Source: Adiantum capillus-veneris (Eukaryota; Streptophyta; Polypodiopsida; Polypodiales; Pteridaceae). Taken from it: a stretch of 64,000 nucleotides of DNA. Positions 33,917-45,009 of this stretch are shown piece by piece. The notes below the pieces were generated by a model. The model made no database searches and was not told the DNA's origin. It saw nothing but the letters and a program-made list of their open reading frames with translations. Positions within the stretch are counted from its first letter, which is position 1. The number at the start of each line of letters is the position of its first letter. Position numbers and translations under genes: made by a program. The stretch lies in the NCBI GenBank assembly GCA_014529385.2, contig CM043963.1, forward strand, positions 66,254,395 to 66,318,394. The letters are read 5' to 3'.

Positions 33917-34482
33917 CTTGTTGCTGCTTTGCTAGAAGTGATACTGCATCTTCGACCTTATTCCAACCGATCTTTAAGCCATGTTTAGCATCCTTGTCCT
34001 CAAGTAGTAACTCCAACTTCTCTTGAATCTCTGTCCATGTACCCTACAGAAAGAGCTATGTCTTCTCTGTAGTTAGAGTAGGTTTTTTAGTCCTTGAAAC
34101 TTGATCATAGTGCCATTCACAAATGCTCTATCTTAGGAACCACAACTAGCTCAATATGTTGTACCATTTGTGCTTTAGGCACTTGATGCATCTCCATCTC
34201 CTCTACATACCCACAAAGATAATTTGTTACATATTTATCATCAAATTGGCCCATTTTATTCACAAGTGATTGAAGGAATTTGGTTGAAGCAATCTCCCTT
34301 CTTTTAGCAACTTGTTGCTGCATAAACATAGCAAAGTGTTGAAACATTTGCATTATGCCCGGATCAAACCGCACCCCCTATTGCTCTTATTGATCCATAT
34401 CTTAAAATCTTTGATTTGAGACCTTCAAAGAAGAATTTGAACCCTCGCCCTAGCCTACTTCACGTCCAAAACACCAAAAATA

Positions 34483-35521
34483 TGTCAAGAAGTGCGCAAT
34501 GCAGCTAGGAAAGTGTCACGCCTCTAACTATGAGGCGTCTCTGACTGTGAGGGTTCAAAGCCAAATCAAGATCATAGAACGTTTCAAGCTAAAGGCATAC
34601 TCAAAAGATTGAAAATCCAGCCATGAAATCATCACTTTGTAAAATAACCAATATCAACTCAAAACCCTTGTTTGTGTGGTTTAGTGTAGCCTCTCTCCCA
34701 ATTGCACATATACATTGCTCTTTTGCCCTTATAAAAACCCTAAATTTACGCTTCAATTAGTTGTCTTGACAATTTCATGGGAGATTCATAAATTCATTAG
34801 ACAAGCCCAAGTGATTATTTGAAGAGGGAAACCCCGAATTTGGTGGCCTCACGGTTTCGAACATGTAGTAGAAATAACACGCGACTCCACTAGCACCCTG
34901 ACTTAGAACTACAGTATCTTCTTTCCTAGATGTCCAAAAGAGCTTCTTTTTTTCTCTATAAACTCAAATCTCACCTTGAGCAATGATGGCACCATCATTG
35001 ATGTGGCATTTTGAGCTATTTTAGGCTAAGCTTGGGCTATTTTTGACTATTCTATGGCCATTTATAGTCCAAAAATATCCTTTTTCTGTAAAAAGCCCAA
35101 ACGAGCTAGGAAAATTCCCTAAATTTGTGGAAACATTCTGTTGAGCTCAAATTTCATGTTGATCCTCATTATCTCACTTGGCAAGCACTTTGGACACATC
35201 TTTTATGGCCATGCATAAAACCTACTATTATTGGCCGAGATCGTCCGCATTGAACTTTCTAGGCAAAACGAACGTGCCACCTCGAAACAATTGACATTTG
35301 TACATTTTAAAAGAAAAGTAGGAATATTTTATTGAGAGAAAATATTCCATAGTACCACATCTAGAGTCTCACCTCTCTGATGAGATATGCACATAATTAC
35401 AATTGTGGCATCCGTATTTGGATATATCACACTATGTACATTATCACATTTTGTTTCACATAACAAAAGCATTAAGAGTGAAGTAAATATTTTAGTCTCA
35501 CATTATGCACGTGCCATGGCA
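34483..35521 (-). repeat. 5' LTR of the older gypsy element
   Basis: Diverged partner of 16305-17405. Shared blocks include GCTAGGAAAG, AATATCAAC, GAACTTTCTAGGCAAAAC and CACATTATGCAC. The right edge (GGCA) abuts the CGACA target copy. The left edge is approximate. No clear tRNA-type primer site was recognised just below it. Confidence 0.65.
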
Positions 35522-36019
35522 CGACAACGCTATGAAAGCATCCTAGCCGTGTGCAACCTGTAGAGGCTAGCTTCTTGTGGATTGGCAAGGCGTACAAGTG
35601 GTGGTTGAATTTGACTATTCATCCGGCCACTTGGGAAGAGTTCAAAATGATGTTTCAAAGAGATTTCTTGCTAGGTAATGAAGAAGAGGGAAACAAGGGA
35701 AGTTATGGAACAAGTTCTCGATGGAGAACAAGTCCTTAGCTCAATACATCTCGGACTACAAAGAGATAGTACTCAAGTTAAAGGGGTTGATTCATTCCAA
35801 ACTTTGCAGAGCTTCAAGAGGAGACTCACAAATGATTATTTTGAGTACGTTAAGCCTCTTTGCCTGAAAGACTTATCCAAAGTAATCAAATATACGCAAA
35901 TTTATGATATCATTAAGCATCATTGTTGTTTGCTATTTAGGGTATTAGGTGCCCCAAAACTCAAGGAAGAAGAGTTAAATAGTAACAACTCCATAAACAC
36001 ACTCAAAATTACATTTTGA
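35522..36019 (+). pseudogene. gag C-terminal relic of the split gypsy chromovirus
   Basis: Reads WIGKAYKWWLNL, then TWEEFKMMFQRDFL, the core of a retrotransposon gag domain. After a frameshift near 35690 it continues with SLAQYISDYKEIVLKLKG. Stops follow. It continues the gag sequence interrupted at 16304. Confidence 0.78.
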
Positions 36020-36619
36020 TTACAAAGACACTTCCAAAATATTCATCAAAATGTGAATTTTATTAGCAAATCAACATAGAAAGTTTTTTGTAAATAGACC
36101 ATAGCTTCCAATACATAGGCTTTCCATTTTATAGAAGCACAAGAACACCTTTAGAAATACCTATGCTAGCTATGTTTAGGTCACTAAGTTATGTTTTAGG
36201 GTGATCTAATGCCAATTTCATGAAAATTGGCCAAAAAGAGCACGCGTATTTTTGCTCGAGTTAGGTTTAAAATAGTTATTCAAACCCGACTCTAAAGGTG
36301 GAATAAGTAGCCCAAAACAATTCCAAGTTTTTTTCAAATCATAAGCTATCTTTGTGGATATAGGGGACTTCCTCCTTGGAATGCAATAATTCTAGGAAGT
36401 TGTTGAGTTAAGAGGACATAAAAGTGTCATGTTACCAATTTAGTGTTAATTAAATCCTAGAGGATATTTCTTATGTAAGTAAGAAGCAATTTAATTGGGA
36501 AGAATATTTAATTCATTTTGAAATTTTCTTACAACAATTCCAAACATGCAGCAACTGGATTTACACCATTCATGTTTCAAGGAAATCTATCAAGGATTTC
36601 CTTGAAGATATGAATATTG
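36020..36619. other. No gene seen; anonymous AT-rich spacer within the relic
   Basis: Sits where protease, RT and integrase core would be expected, so it marks a deletion with or without foreign filler sequence. Confidence 0.4.
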
Positions 36620-37140
36620 AGTGATATGTTGAAATAGGCAAAGGAAAGCATTCATAGTGCACAGGATCCTGCTAAGACGTATGCTGACAAAGGACAAAAA
36701 AAAGGTCCCTTTACAGAAAGTGACTTTGTATTGTTAAAGGTTCCTATGAAGTCACAAACCATGAAAATGGAAAAGTGTGACAAAATTTCTCCTAGATACT
36801 ATCGTCCCTTCAAATTTCTTAAAAGATTGGGACATAGCATATAAACTTAATTTACCGGAGAGAATTGAGACCACCCTTTCTTCCAGGTTAGTAAAGTAAA
36901 GACATCAATGCAGAATTTGGAAAATGTATTTACTTCATAAATTTTGGTTGACTTGATAGAGTCACCAAAGATACCGCATGAACTAGAAAGGATTCTAGGG
37001 TATCGAGACCGATAAACATGTTGTAAGGTGTGTCAGGAAGTACTGATTAAGTGGAAAGATTTAGACAAGGAAGATGCAACTTGGGAACGCCATAGTGCGA
37101 TTGCCAAGAGATGTTCACATGTTGTTTTTGAGGACGAAAA
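36620..37140 (+). pseudogene. Integrase C-terminus and chromodomain-like relic
   Basis: In changing frames: KTYADKGQKKGPF, FVLLKVPMKS, ISPRYYRPFKFLKRLG and a PERIE-type stretch, typical of the integrase C-terminal GPF/Y region. At 37040-37110 EVLIKWKDLDKEDATWE resembles the end of a chromodomain. It ends at the poly-G tract. Confidence 0.8.
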
Positions 37141-37142
37141 CT

Positions 37143-37143
<1 letters not shown>

Positions 37144-37176
<33 letters not shown>
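37144..37176. repeat. Poly-G tract, 33 bases
   Basis: Immediately after the chromodomain relic. In related elements this region can be purine-rich before the 3' LTR, so it may be an expanded polypurine tract (inference). Confidence 0.9.
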
Positions 37177-37177
<1 letters not shown>

Positions 37178-38475
37178 TGTGGTGTAGCCTGTAACGGCAC
37201 TGACCAGGTTACCCACCTTCCGATCATAGAGTTGGAAAGGCAGGGTTCAAGGACAGACTACCGACCATAGTGCCCGGGCGACCGGACCAATGTGGACGGT
37301 AGGCCACACTTACTTAAAGGGTTTGGGATGAGGGGCATTCCTCCTTGTCTCACATTTGGATAGAGATATGATAACCTTGCTCTCTCTTGGCATAGTGTCC
37401 GTAGCGGCGCTCTGGAGATTTAACAATAAATTATTGTTACTACTTAATTTAGTTAATTATTTCTATATTTATTATCTAATTTAGCTATTTGTTAGATATT
37501 ATGTAATTTAGTTAATAAAACGTTTTATTTTAATATTACAACATCAAAAATAGCATAATAAAAAAAATCAGAGTGAGAGGCAAAGAGAGAGACGAAGAAA
37601 GATTGAGGGAGAGAGGGAGATACATAAATAAATTTCATTACCTTCCTCAAAGGTCAAACATGACCTATGGAATCAAAAGAGACATATCATGTGGTGTGTA
37701 TGGAGCTGATAAGGGACTCAATGCTCAATAATTGTGGAAAGGAGCATCGCAATAGAGAGTCCACATCGTGATTAGGAGAGGAATGTGTGTAGGGAAGCTC
37801 ATGGCTGAAAATGTAGGGAAAGCAAGCTTTAATGTGATCAACAGCTAGGCACTCAAATAAAGTATGATGCTTAGACTCGCGCACTTCAAGGGAGACTCCT
37901 TGCGGATGCCCCAACAACCTATCTTGCATTGTAGACAGTGAGAGCCAAGACAGTGAGAGCTAAGACAGATGGAGGCAATGGTGCAGATCACACTCAAGGG
38001 GATAGGCTTGAGCATGTAAGTGTGGGTGTGGTTTCCTGGTTTGGAGAAGGATGGTTTTGTAGTCAAGGGCAACATACATGCTATAATATGTGAAACGTGA
38101 TCCCCTGGATTTCTCCTAAGCCCTGATACATTGGTGTTGTAGAAAAGCCTCATTCACTTTGGAGTCTATGGAGGCATCATGAAGCAAGTGTGATGCATCT
38201 CATTGCTTCCTATGCAATTCTTGGAGTCGATATGAAGGGTTTTGCTGCATCTTAAACATGTGCTGCATGAGACTCTCCATACCTATAACCTCAATGGGAC
38301 GTGATCCGGACTCAAGAAGTACAGCATGTATTGAATTTGTGTCTTGGAGAAAGTTCGTGAAGCTACTTTTGGGCATTCTCAAAATCTTTGCAAGTCGAGT
38401 TAGAGATGCTATTATCACATACTTCAACTCCTACCAATCCACCGTTCTTGGGTGATAGAAAGTTTATTCCACTTT

Positions 38476-38478
<3 letters not shown>
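37177..38478. other. No gene supported; possible 3' LTR remnant at the left
   Basis: TGTAACGGCACTGACC just after the poly-G tract could be the start of the chromovirus relic's 3' LTR, but no partner is available. The remainder is AT-rich or has short frames without motifs. Confidence 0.35.
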
Positions 38479-38520
<42 letters not shown>

Positions 38521-38532
38521 CACACACACACA
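38479..38532. repeat. (CT)n followed by (CA)n microsatellite
   Basis: CT units to ~38518, then CACACA to ~38532. Confidence 0.95.
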
Positions 38533-38812
38533 TGAGAAAATAAGTTTTAACGTTGTAAGAACAATCCCAAGAGACCTCAAAGATCTATCTGAAGATTCGA
38601 GACCTCATGTCGTATTATTAAAGAGAGAAAAAGAGATATAAAGACATAAGGATATAGAGAAAGAGAGGTAGAGATTTAGAGAAAGAGAGATAGATATAGA
38701 TAGAAAGAAGAAGATAGTGAGACGTAACTTGGGCATACGGCTAGCATTACTTTATGATATCATTGCAAAATTGCACAGCCTGAGAATAGATCCTCAAGTC
38801 TAACGATAGTTT

Positions 38813-38908
38813 TCAAGAGGTGGTAGCCGTCTTGCTTTGTCTCGACCAAAATCAAAGCTTTCAAGAGGTGGTAGTCGTCTTGCTTTGTCTCGACCAAAAT
38901 CAAAGCTC
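38813..38908. repeat. 48-bp tandem duplication
   Basis: Two units starting TCAAGAGGTGGTAG at 38813 and 38861. Looser repeats (CTTGGCCACACAACTAGCATTGC-like, each seen as shorter blocks) recur near 38950, 39065 and 39268. Confidence 0.85.
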
Positions 38909-40144
38909 AATCTACTCTTTCAGTGCCAACAATTGTTGCAATACTTTTGCTTGGCCACACAACTAGCATTGCATTTTGATTCCAAAGTGGTGGCGGTCTA
39001 TCTTTGTCTTGACGATTTCTAAATTTCCATGAACTCTTGCCATGCCAACAATTACCTCGATTTTTGCTTGGCCACACAACCATCGTTACCTTAGTAGTGT
39101 AGTCCATGCCGTCCTCAAAATTGTAGCTCATGTTGAAAAATGTCATCTATCAACTTGTCACTATAACCCTTTCGTGATGAGAGATGGTGGCACTCTTATC
39201 TTTTTCTCATTGATATCGAAAGCTCCATCTGCTCTCTTTGTGCCAACGTCTAGCTAGGCACCTTTGCTTGGCCACACAGCTAGCATTGCTTTATGCTGAC
39301 CACAAAGCCCAAATATGCAAATGTGAGAAAAGTGAGGCATGATGAGCTTAATTAAAGCAATTAATAAATTATGAGTTTCTTTCGAGGATATGCTAGGGTT
39401 AAGGATAAAATGTGTGGAAGATGATGAGATGGCCGCTCTAAGAAGAATTGAGAAATGGGTTTGGCAACGCCTCTCATCTCATTGTGTTGTGTATTTGGTC
39501 TAAATCTATGTACCTGTGGGAATGTTCAATGTTGAGCAAGTGTAGTCTCCATTGGGTATATGCCTCCATTGTTCCTTTCAAGGTGAAACCTAAGTAAGCC
39601 AACTCTCGATGGTTGTGGCTCTGACATATCAATTATCATCATCGTCTACTACCTCCATCTAACACATTGGTGCTCCTCCATGCTAGCTATGAGATTGTCC
39701 TGATAGATATAAGGCATCATTATGTGGACTCCAAATAATGAGGAACTTTGTAAAGTTGTCTTGTCAAGTGCATAGATTTTGCCAAAAGTTGAACATCAAC
39801 ACAAGTTTAGAAGTTGGAACCTCATCTTGTAGTTGGAGCATCTTCAAGTAGATCGTCATTCGTGCATAGCCTCATCTTTGATAAAGATTGTGTCCGCCAA
39901 GAGTGCAGGCACTTGTGAATTTTCAACATTCGTAGCAATACTATTTGATGGCATAGGAACATGTCTTCATGGTTGAAAATAAGTTAACCTTTACTCGCTA
40001 TGTACATGTGAAAAAAGTGGAAGAAATCGAAGCTTGACTAAGTAAAGCCATCAAAGTTTTGTTGGATTCAAAAGTACAAGATAGCTGAGGCATGTTTATA
40101 AGGAGATCTAAGCTCGCGCATGTTCATGCAAAGCTACCACTAGA
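38909..40144. other. No gene seen
   Basis: Repeated GCTTGGCCACACA blocks at the left, otherwise anonymous sequence with short frames. Confidence 0.4.
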
Positions 40145-40500
40145 CTTTATTGCATGGACTCAATCATGCATACTCTAAGCTGGCCAATGGTGCTCCACAT
40201 GGCATGTGACATGTATATATCCATATACCCTTGTCATGGCTCAATAAGCTCCTGCTCTGCAACCCATAAGAAATGATCTCTGTACAACACCTTCGTGGGC
40301 AATGGAGTCGGTGGGTCTACCCATGTCTGCCTTGCATGCATCAGGCTACATCTAATAACCGGATTCCACTCTGAATCATAAACCTCTCCAAGTCAGACAG
40401 CTGTATATGCAATGCATGTAAACCATTCTGAAATGACAAAATGAAATGAAATGAAATGTTGTATTAACGACTTCAAAATGCCAAAATGACCTATGAGACC
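40145..40500 (-). pseudogene. LINE ORF2 C-terminal fragment
   Basis: Nucleotide-level similarity to 61350-61690 (shared blocks such as ACTCTAAGCTGGCCAATGGTG and GACAGCTGTAT), which encodes a LINE region with LRVCSRRLEVETG. Here it is more decayed and contains a short (ATTTC)n-like run on the - strand near 40440. It lies downstream of, and is distinct from, the larger LINE. Confidence 0.65.
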
Positions 40501-40959
40501 ACAAAGTTCCAACATGGTGGAATCTAGTACAATGTCTGGGTACAAAAGATAAAAAGTGGGGTGCTAAAAAAAATATCAAAAAATCCCTACCTACTAGATG
40601 GGAGGGGGGGGGGGGCTTGGGCTCATACAATATCTGATACAAAGGCTGATACAGGGCTGAGGCATAAGCGATACAAGGGCAAATACAAGAGTGAGCATGA
40701 TATACAATAGTCATTAGGATCACATGAAGTCCAACATCGGTCGCTGGCAGGTCTGATGAATCTGCTCCATGGTTAGTAGTCTAACCGAGCATCGTGCATA
40801 TTGGGCAAGATTTCGTTGATGTAGTTTTCGTCGATGCTGTGTAGTCCTTAGCCGTGGGTGCCTAGATCTCCCAAGCTCAGTCACTCAATCGATCAGCGTG
40901 CCTCTGGTGTGAGGAGAGTATGAGCTTTGTTGTGGTCGATGCACCTCCAGCTACACAAT

Positions 40960-42143
40960 ATCTGCTCTACAAAAGAAGCCTTTGATCCGTCTCTAAGACT
41001 GGATAGCATCTCCTCTCAACAAGCTCTCTTTGTGTCTTTGTAGCTCCAACAAGAACAATCCAGACATCTCCGGTCCTCATACCCCATGACTCTAGAAAGC
41101 GATCCAAAACCCTCTCTGAACAAGCAATGGAAGCGATCTCATATCTCATAGTAAACTGGGCAATGGCATACATAGTGAAACTCTATTTCAGCCTCCGTAT
41201 GACATATGGGACATGTCCTAGTCTCTGCTGACACTCCGATGTATCTGCCAGTCTCCACCCGAAGCTGGTGTGAAGATATGCATATCAGGCCAATAGCACA
41301 CCGAATCCCATGAGATAAGTGGGTGTCCATGTATCTAGGCCTCACTACAAAACCGTCCTTAGTGAGCTGGAGAAGATTCTCCCTATAGAAATCCATCTTC
41401 GTGCCCAACTCCTGTGTCGGCTAAATCCAAGTCCTCCTGGTATCCAACTGAGTCATGTCTTGGCAAATGAGCGTAAGAGTCAGAGAGGGGGCATCCAAAG
41501 CGTACTGGAAGGGGGGTAGTCCATCCATGTTGAATCCATGTAGCTCAAACCATGGTGTCATCTCTCCATACCATCATGTCGTGTCTCCCTGCAAAGCTAA
41601 CTGTCAAGAGGACTCAAGTGCTAAGCGGGCATATGTGTCTCTGGGAAGGTCCCACAAGCGATCTATAAAGGAGACTGAACTGGTAAGCGCCTCAACCGCT
41701 ATGGGGAGGGGCAGCTAGCTCTGCTCAAATAATTTCATGTGGTACTAAAAACTTGGCTCTAATAAGTCGTGCAATCATAGAGACCAGAGGCTTCTCCATA
41801 CCTCCCTATCCATCAGTGCGACATTTCCTCCCATGGTTGTCCACGGAAGGTCCCCATAGTTGAAGTCCGTATAACAATGCAAAAGCCACTAGAGTGTCAA
41901 AAGGCCAGAGCTTCCTCCAAGGCTCCTAAAACTGGATCTGTGAACACATCCTCTCCAATCCACCCAATGCTACATAGGCTCTGGTCAATCTAGTCTCTGT
42001 TGCTCTCCTCAAAGAAAATATACGCCCAGTAAAGATCCCCCCAGATAAGCGTAAGCATCTGTATGCTCCACTCTCTCATAACCGTATGTGAATGCCTGTG
42101 TTGGTCTCCTAATCCACTATGGGGTGGTGTTAAACACCATAAC
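40960..42143 (-). pseudogene. LINE ORF2 C-terminal part with zinc finger
   Basis: Continues from the RT part (50055): near 41990-42060 RATETRLTRAYVALGGLER, then LWGPSVDNHG. At 41139-41408 it has KMDFYRENL, SHQLRVETG and a Cys/His cluster CPICHTEAEIEFHYVCHCPVY, the C-terminal CCHC-type motif of L1-like ORF2 proteins. Several stops interrupt it. Confidence 0.8.
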
Positions 42144-42664
42144 TGTCACAAACTGATGACGTGGCATGCTCAGACACACTCAGCAGAGCAGGGTACAGGC
42201 CTGGAATGTACACATGGCAGGCAGTATGGTAGCTCCGCAATTTTCGACGTGATTTCCGCTGACAGGCTGACGTGGCACCCCTACGAAATTTTCGCGATTT
42301 GCGGTGCAAAAAGCCGGCAGTTGTACGAAAGTGTTGCTTTTGTGCTGCTAAAAATCCTACGCTAGCTGATTTGAGAAGCTATTGGATAAATTGCTTCAAT
42401 TTTACAAGCTTTTAAAGTTGATAGCTTTTAAGGCTCTGCTTTCAGGCATCCCTTGTAACCTATAGATAAGTGGGCAGGGGCCTCACTTCTCAAAGCATCT
42501 GGACGCAGAGTCTTAGAGTGAGAACCCTCCCACTCTCTTGTACTTTGAACACAGATTAATACAAAAAGAAATACCAAAAGGGACACAAGTCTTGGGGCCA
42601 ATATCTCTAGGCACGGAACTCCGTCGGGCAGTGTCGAATCAAGTGTGAATTGTGTACTATTACA
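42144..42664 (+). repeat. 5' LTR (521 bp) of the decayed chromovirus
   Basis: TGTCACAAACTG...ATTACA, followed by the primer site. It lacks a ~57-bp block present near the end of the 3' LTR. It contains two TGACGTGGCA motifs (42157-42166 and 42268-42277). Confidence 0.92.
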
Positions 42665-42665
42665 A

Positions 42666-42677
42666 TGGTATCAGAGC
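42666..42677 (+). other. Primer binding site, initiator tRNA-Met type
   Basis: TGGTATCAGAGC one base after the 5' LTR, complementary to initiator tRNA-Met. Confidence 0.92.
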
Positions 42678-42728
42678 GCGGCCGATTTCTCTTCTATCGG
42701 GAAATCCGATCCTTTTCTCGCAATACTT

Positions 42729-44284
42729 ATGGATTCCAACAAAGAACAGTCGACTCTTCTGTATCTGGGGATGCGGGAAGAGATCACAAAGAAGATTCGC
42801 ATGAAGAGTACGGCCCACCTTGGCCTACTCAGGTAGAGATTGAAGAGATGGAACGTCGAAAATTGGTTGACGACGTGACAAAGATGATGATCAACATTGC
42901 GAAGGATCCGAAATCTGCAAAAAAAAAAAAATCAAACGTGCTTCAAAGAAGTGCACACCCACTGGCAGAAGGCCACAGAGCCACCCATCAAACCAGCACT
43001 CAAGAAACCTCCTGCTCCGAGGATGTTTACAGAACAAGAATTTGAAGAGGTGGTTGATGCACGGACTAGTCAGCTTTTTGACGCAAACAACAAAGCCAAA
43101 AAGCACGACAAAAAATAGAAGAAAGGAACCAACTTTCCGGGTTATTTGGGTCATCAATCTACCTTTGCATCGGCAAGAAAGCAGAAGAAGCATGTGCAAT
43201 TTTAAGGAGTATTCAGTTCTTCTTCTTCTTCTTCTTCTTCTTCTTCTTCTTCTTCTTCTTCTTCTTCTTCTTCTGACAGTTCTTCTAGCTCTTCTGACTT
43301 GAGCGAAGAAGACAGAAAAAGGGAAAAAGCAAAGCAAAAAGAAAATCTTCGAAAAGGATAATAAAAAGGCAAAGAAGCCTAAGTTTCGCCCAATTTCTGA
43401 CAGTTCTACAAAGGACTCATCCTCAGATAGTTCAAACTCCGACGATCATAGATTTTACGCAAAGAAGAAGCATTTATATAAAGCCAATCAGTATGACTTC
43501 CTCAAAGATAAAAGCAAGAAAGTTAGAGAATTTAAAGAAGGTGGTTAGTCAATTAATTTTGACACTTTTTTTGGATTTCGAGATGCTTCGAGGGCTTTGG
43601 CCTTCATATAGCAGTTTGACATAGCTTTCTTTGGAAGGCATTACTCAGAGCACTCCAAGATTCGCATGGCTGCCTCTTTCTTCAAGGGAAATGCTCGAAC
43701 ATGGTGGTCCACTCTTCTACTGAACAAGGAAGCGCCAATTAAATGGCTGAAATTCAAAAGGCTTTTTATTTCTTCTTGGCTGACTCGGGAGTAGGAACGA
43801 GATATACGAACTGCTTGGAATCATCTTCGGATGACCGAGAGAGATTCTTTGGACGCATATTGCGAGAGATTTTGGAGCTCTTTTCTACCAGCATCTCCTC
43901 TTGTTTAAAGAACAAATTGAGCGGTTTTGTTGCGGGCTTCCTATAGAGATCCGACATCACTGCTTAGAAGAAAATTCAGATTCTATTCAAGAATTTATGG
44001 GTCATGCGAAACGGGGTTTTGCCATACATTCAGGCAATCTGACTTACCCCACATATGAGATCATGACTCAGAGAACCGAACAGACTTCTATTAATAAAAG
44101 TAGAAAGGAGAAGAGCCCCCAAGAAAAGAAAGATAAGGATTCACGACCCCGGCTCACTCTTCGAGAGAGAGACAACTACATCAAAGAGGGGAAGTGTTTT
44201 GATGCGAGGAACATGGGCACATCTCCACGAAGTGCCCTAAAAAGGCACAGCAAGAACAAAATGAAGAAAGGCCAGAGAGTTTGA
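42729..44284 (+). pseudogene. gag relic with microsatellite-expanded Ser-rich region
   Basis: Start ATG at 42729 (MDSNKEQSTLLYLGM). A Lys-rich part and then a Ser-rich region follow, expanded by a (TTC)n tract. The gag core at about 43515-43800 aligns with the young chromovirus gag (REFKEGG, then ARTWWSTL). A zinc-knuckle-like segment at 44190-44245 is split by a frameshift. Many stops and shifts, so non-functional. Confidence 0.82.
43217..43274. repeat. (TTC)n microsatellite, ~58 bp, within gag
   Basis: About 19 units. In the gag frame it would encode serine (TCT). The same gag position is Ser-rich in the chromovirus at 26-28 kb. Confidence 0.95.
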
Positions 44285-44404
44285 AAGCAACTGAGGAACG
44301 TGGATGAAAAGGCAAGATGAAAGCAAGATTGGTTCCAGATTGCATGGGTACTAACCCCAAGCACGATTGATGAAAGTACAGAATTTTGCCGAGCTTGGGG
44401 CAAA

Positions 44405-44989
44405 GTGAAAGATCAAGAAGCCCTGATTTTCTTTGATGGAGGAGCCAAGGCCAACTTCATTTCACATGAATTGGCAGCGCGGCTCGAGATTACACCCGAT
44501 CGGATGGGACCACAAGCAGAGGCAGTTCTAGTGGCACCCAGCAGGGATGTAGCTATTACACCTACCATTGGCAAACTTCGATTGCATTGACAGGGGTATT
44601 TAGGGCACGAGTACTTCTACATAATGCCCTTGGAAGGTTATGATGTCCTCCTAGGAGTCCCTTGGTACCATAAGAACAACGCCGTGGTCTATTATCGGGC
44701 GAAGAAAGCGACATTGACTACTGAAAAGGGCCGAAACATTGTACTTGATGTGAAACTGAAGGGCCAGTCTGTCCCTATTGTATCGGCTTCTGCCATTTTG
44801 AAATTAATGAAATCGAGTCTGTTTGTTTACTCGATCTTTTTGAAAGAGTTGAATGATGAACATAGAACAAATATGTCTGAACTTATAAAGAACGCCAATA
44901 TTTTCTCCACACTCATGCCGATTGCTTTTCTGAGGGCCTGCCAGGCGAGTTTCCACCAGCTCGTCTTGAGGATCATACCATTAATCTGA
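44405..44989 (+). pseudogene. Protease and RT-linker relic of the decayed chromovirus
   Basis: ALIFFDGGAKANFISHELA corresponds to the protease active site, with DGGA in place of DSGA. A TGA at 44588-44590 interrupts it before the conserved VLLGVPWY block (~44650). A linker toward RT follows. Confidence 0.82.
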
Positions 44990-45009
44990 TACCTGGAAAC
45001 ACACCACCG

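Larger units (their letters stand above)
31843..34374 (-). pseudogene. gag region relic of the older gypsy element, with tandem repeats
   Basis: 34117-34374 encodes 85 residues with FDDKYVTNYLCGYVEEMEMH, resembling the start of a gypsy gag domain. Lower down, a duplicated block encodes IPLEIGWDDH and YIAKCQANEA. The reading frame is broken repeatedly. Two tandem arrays expand this part (see separate entries). No zinc knuckle was found. Confidence 0.6.
16305..35521 (-). mobile_element. Decayed Ty3/gypsy element containing two younger insertions
   Basis: Diverged direct repeats at 16305-17405 and ~34483-35521 flank - strand gag, protease, RT start, integrase finger, integrase core and integrase C-terminus. 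The 5-bp CGACA at 16300-16304 and 35522-35526 is the likely target duplication. Inside lie a complete chromovirus (20348-30188) and a 932-bp inverted-repeat element (17709-18640). Without these, the element is about 8.4 kb. The middle of RT and the RNase H front are deleted. The LTRs differ by many substitutions and large indels, so it is old. Confidence 0.75.
15578..37190 (+). mobile_element. Old gypsy chromovirus relic split by a later gypsy insertion
   Basis: Gag-like sequence (+) ends at 16304 and resumes at 35522. Both sides carry CGACA (16300-16304 and 35522-35526) around the intervening - strand gypsy element. Downstream remain a gag segment, a spacer, an integrase C-terminus and a chromodomain-like end at ~37140. 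Protease, RT and most of integrase are missing, so a large internal deletion preceded or followed the insertion. The outer borders are approximate. Confidence 0.65.

Noticed and set aside
37845-38153. 102-residue - strand frame considered as a host gene
   Set aside because: No recognisable motif, splice context or start context; short and Cys/Leu-rich by composition.
42891-43337. Poly-Arg and poly-Leu frames over the TTC repeat
   Set aside because: Shadow frames of a trinucleotide repeat inside gag.
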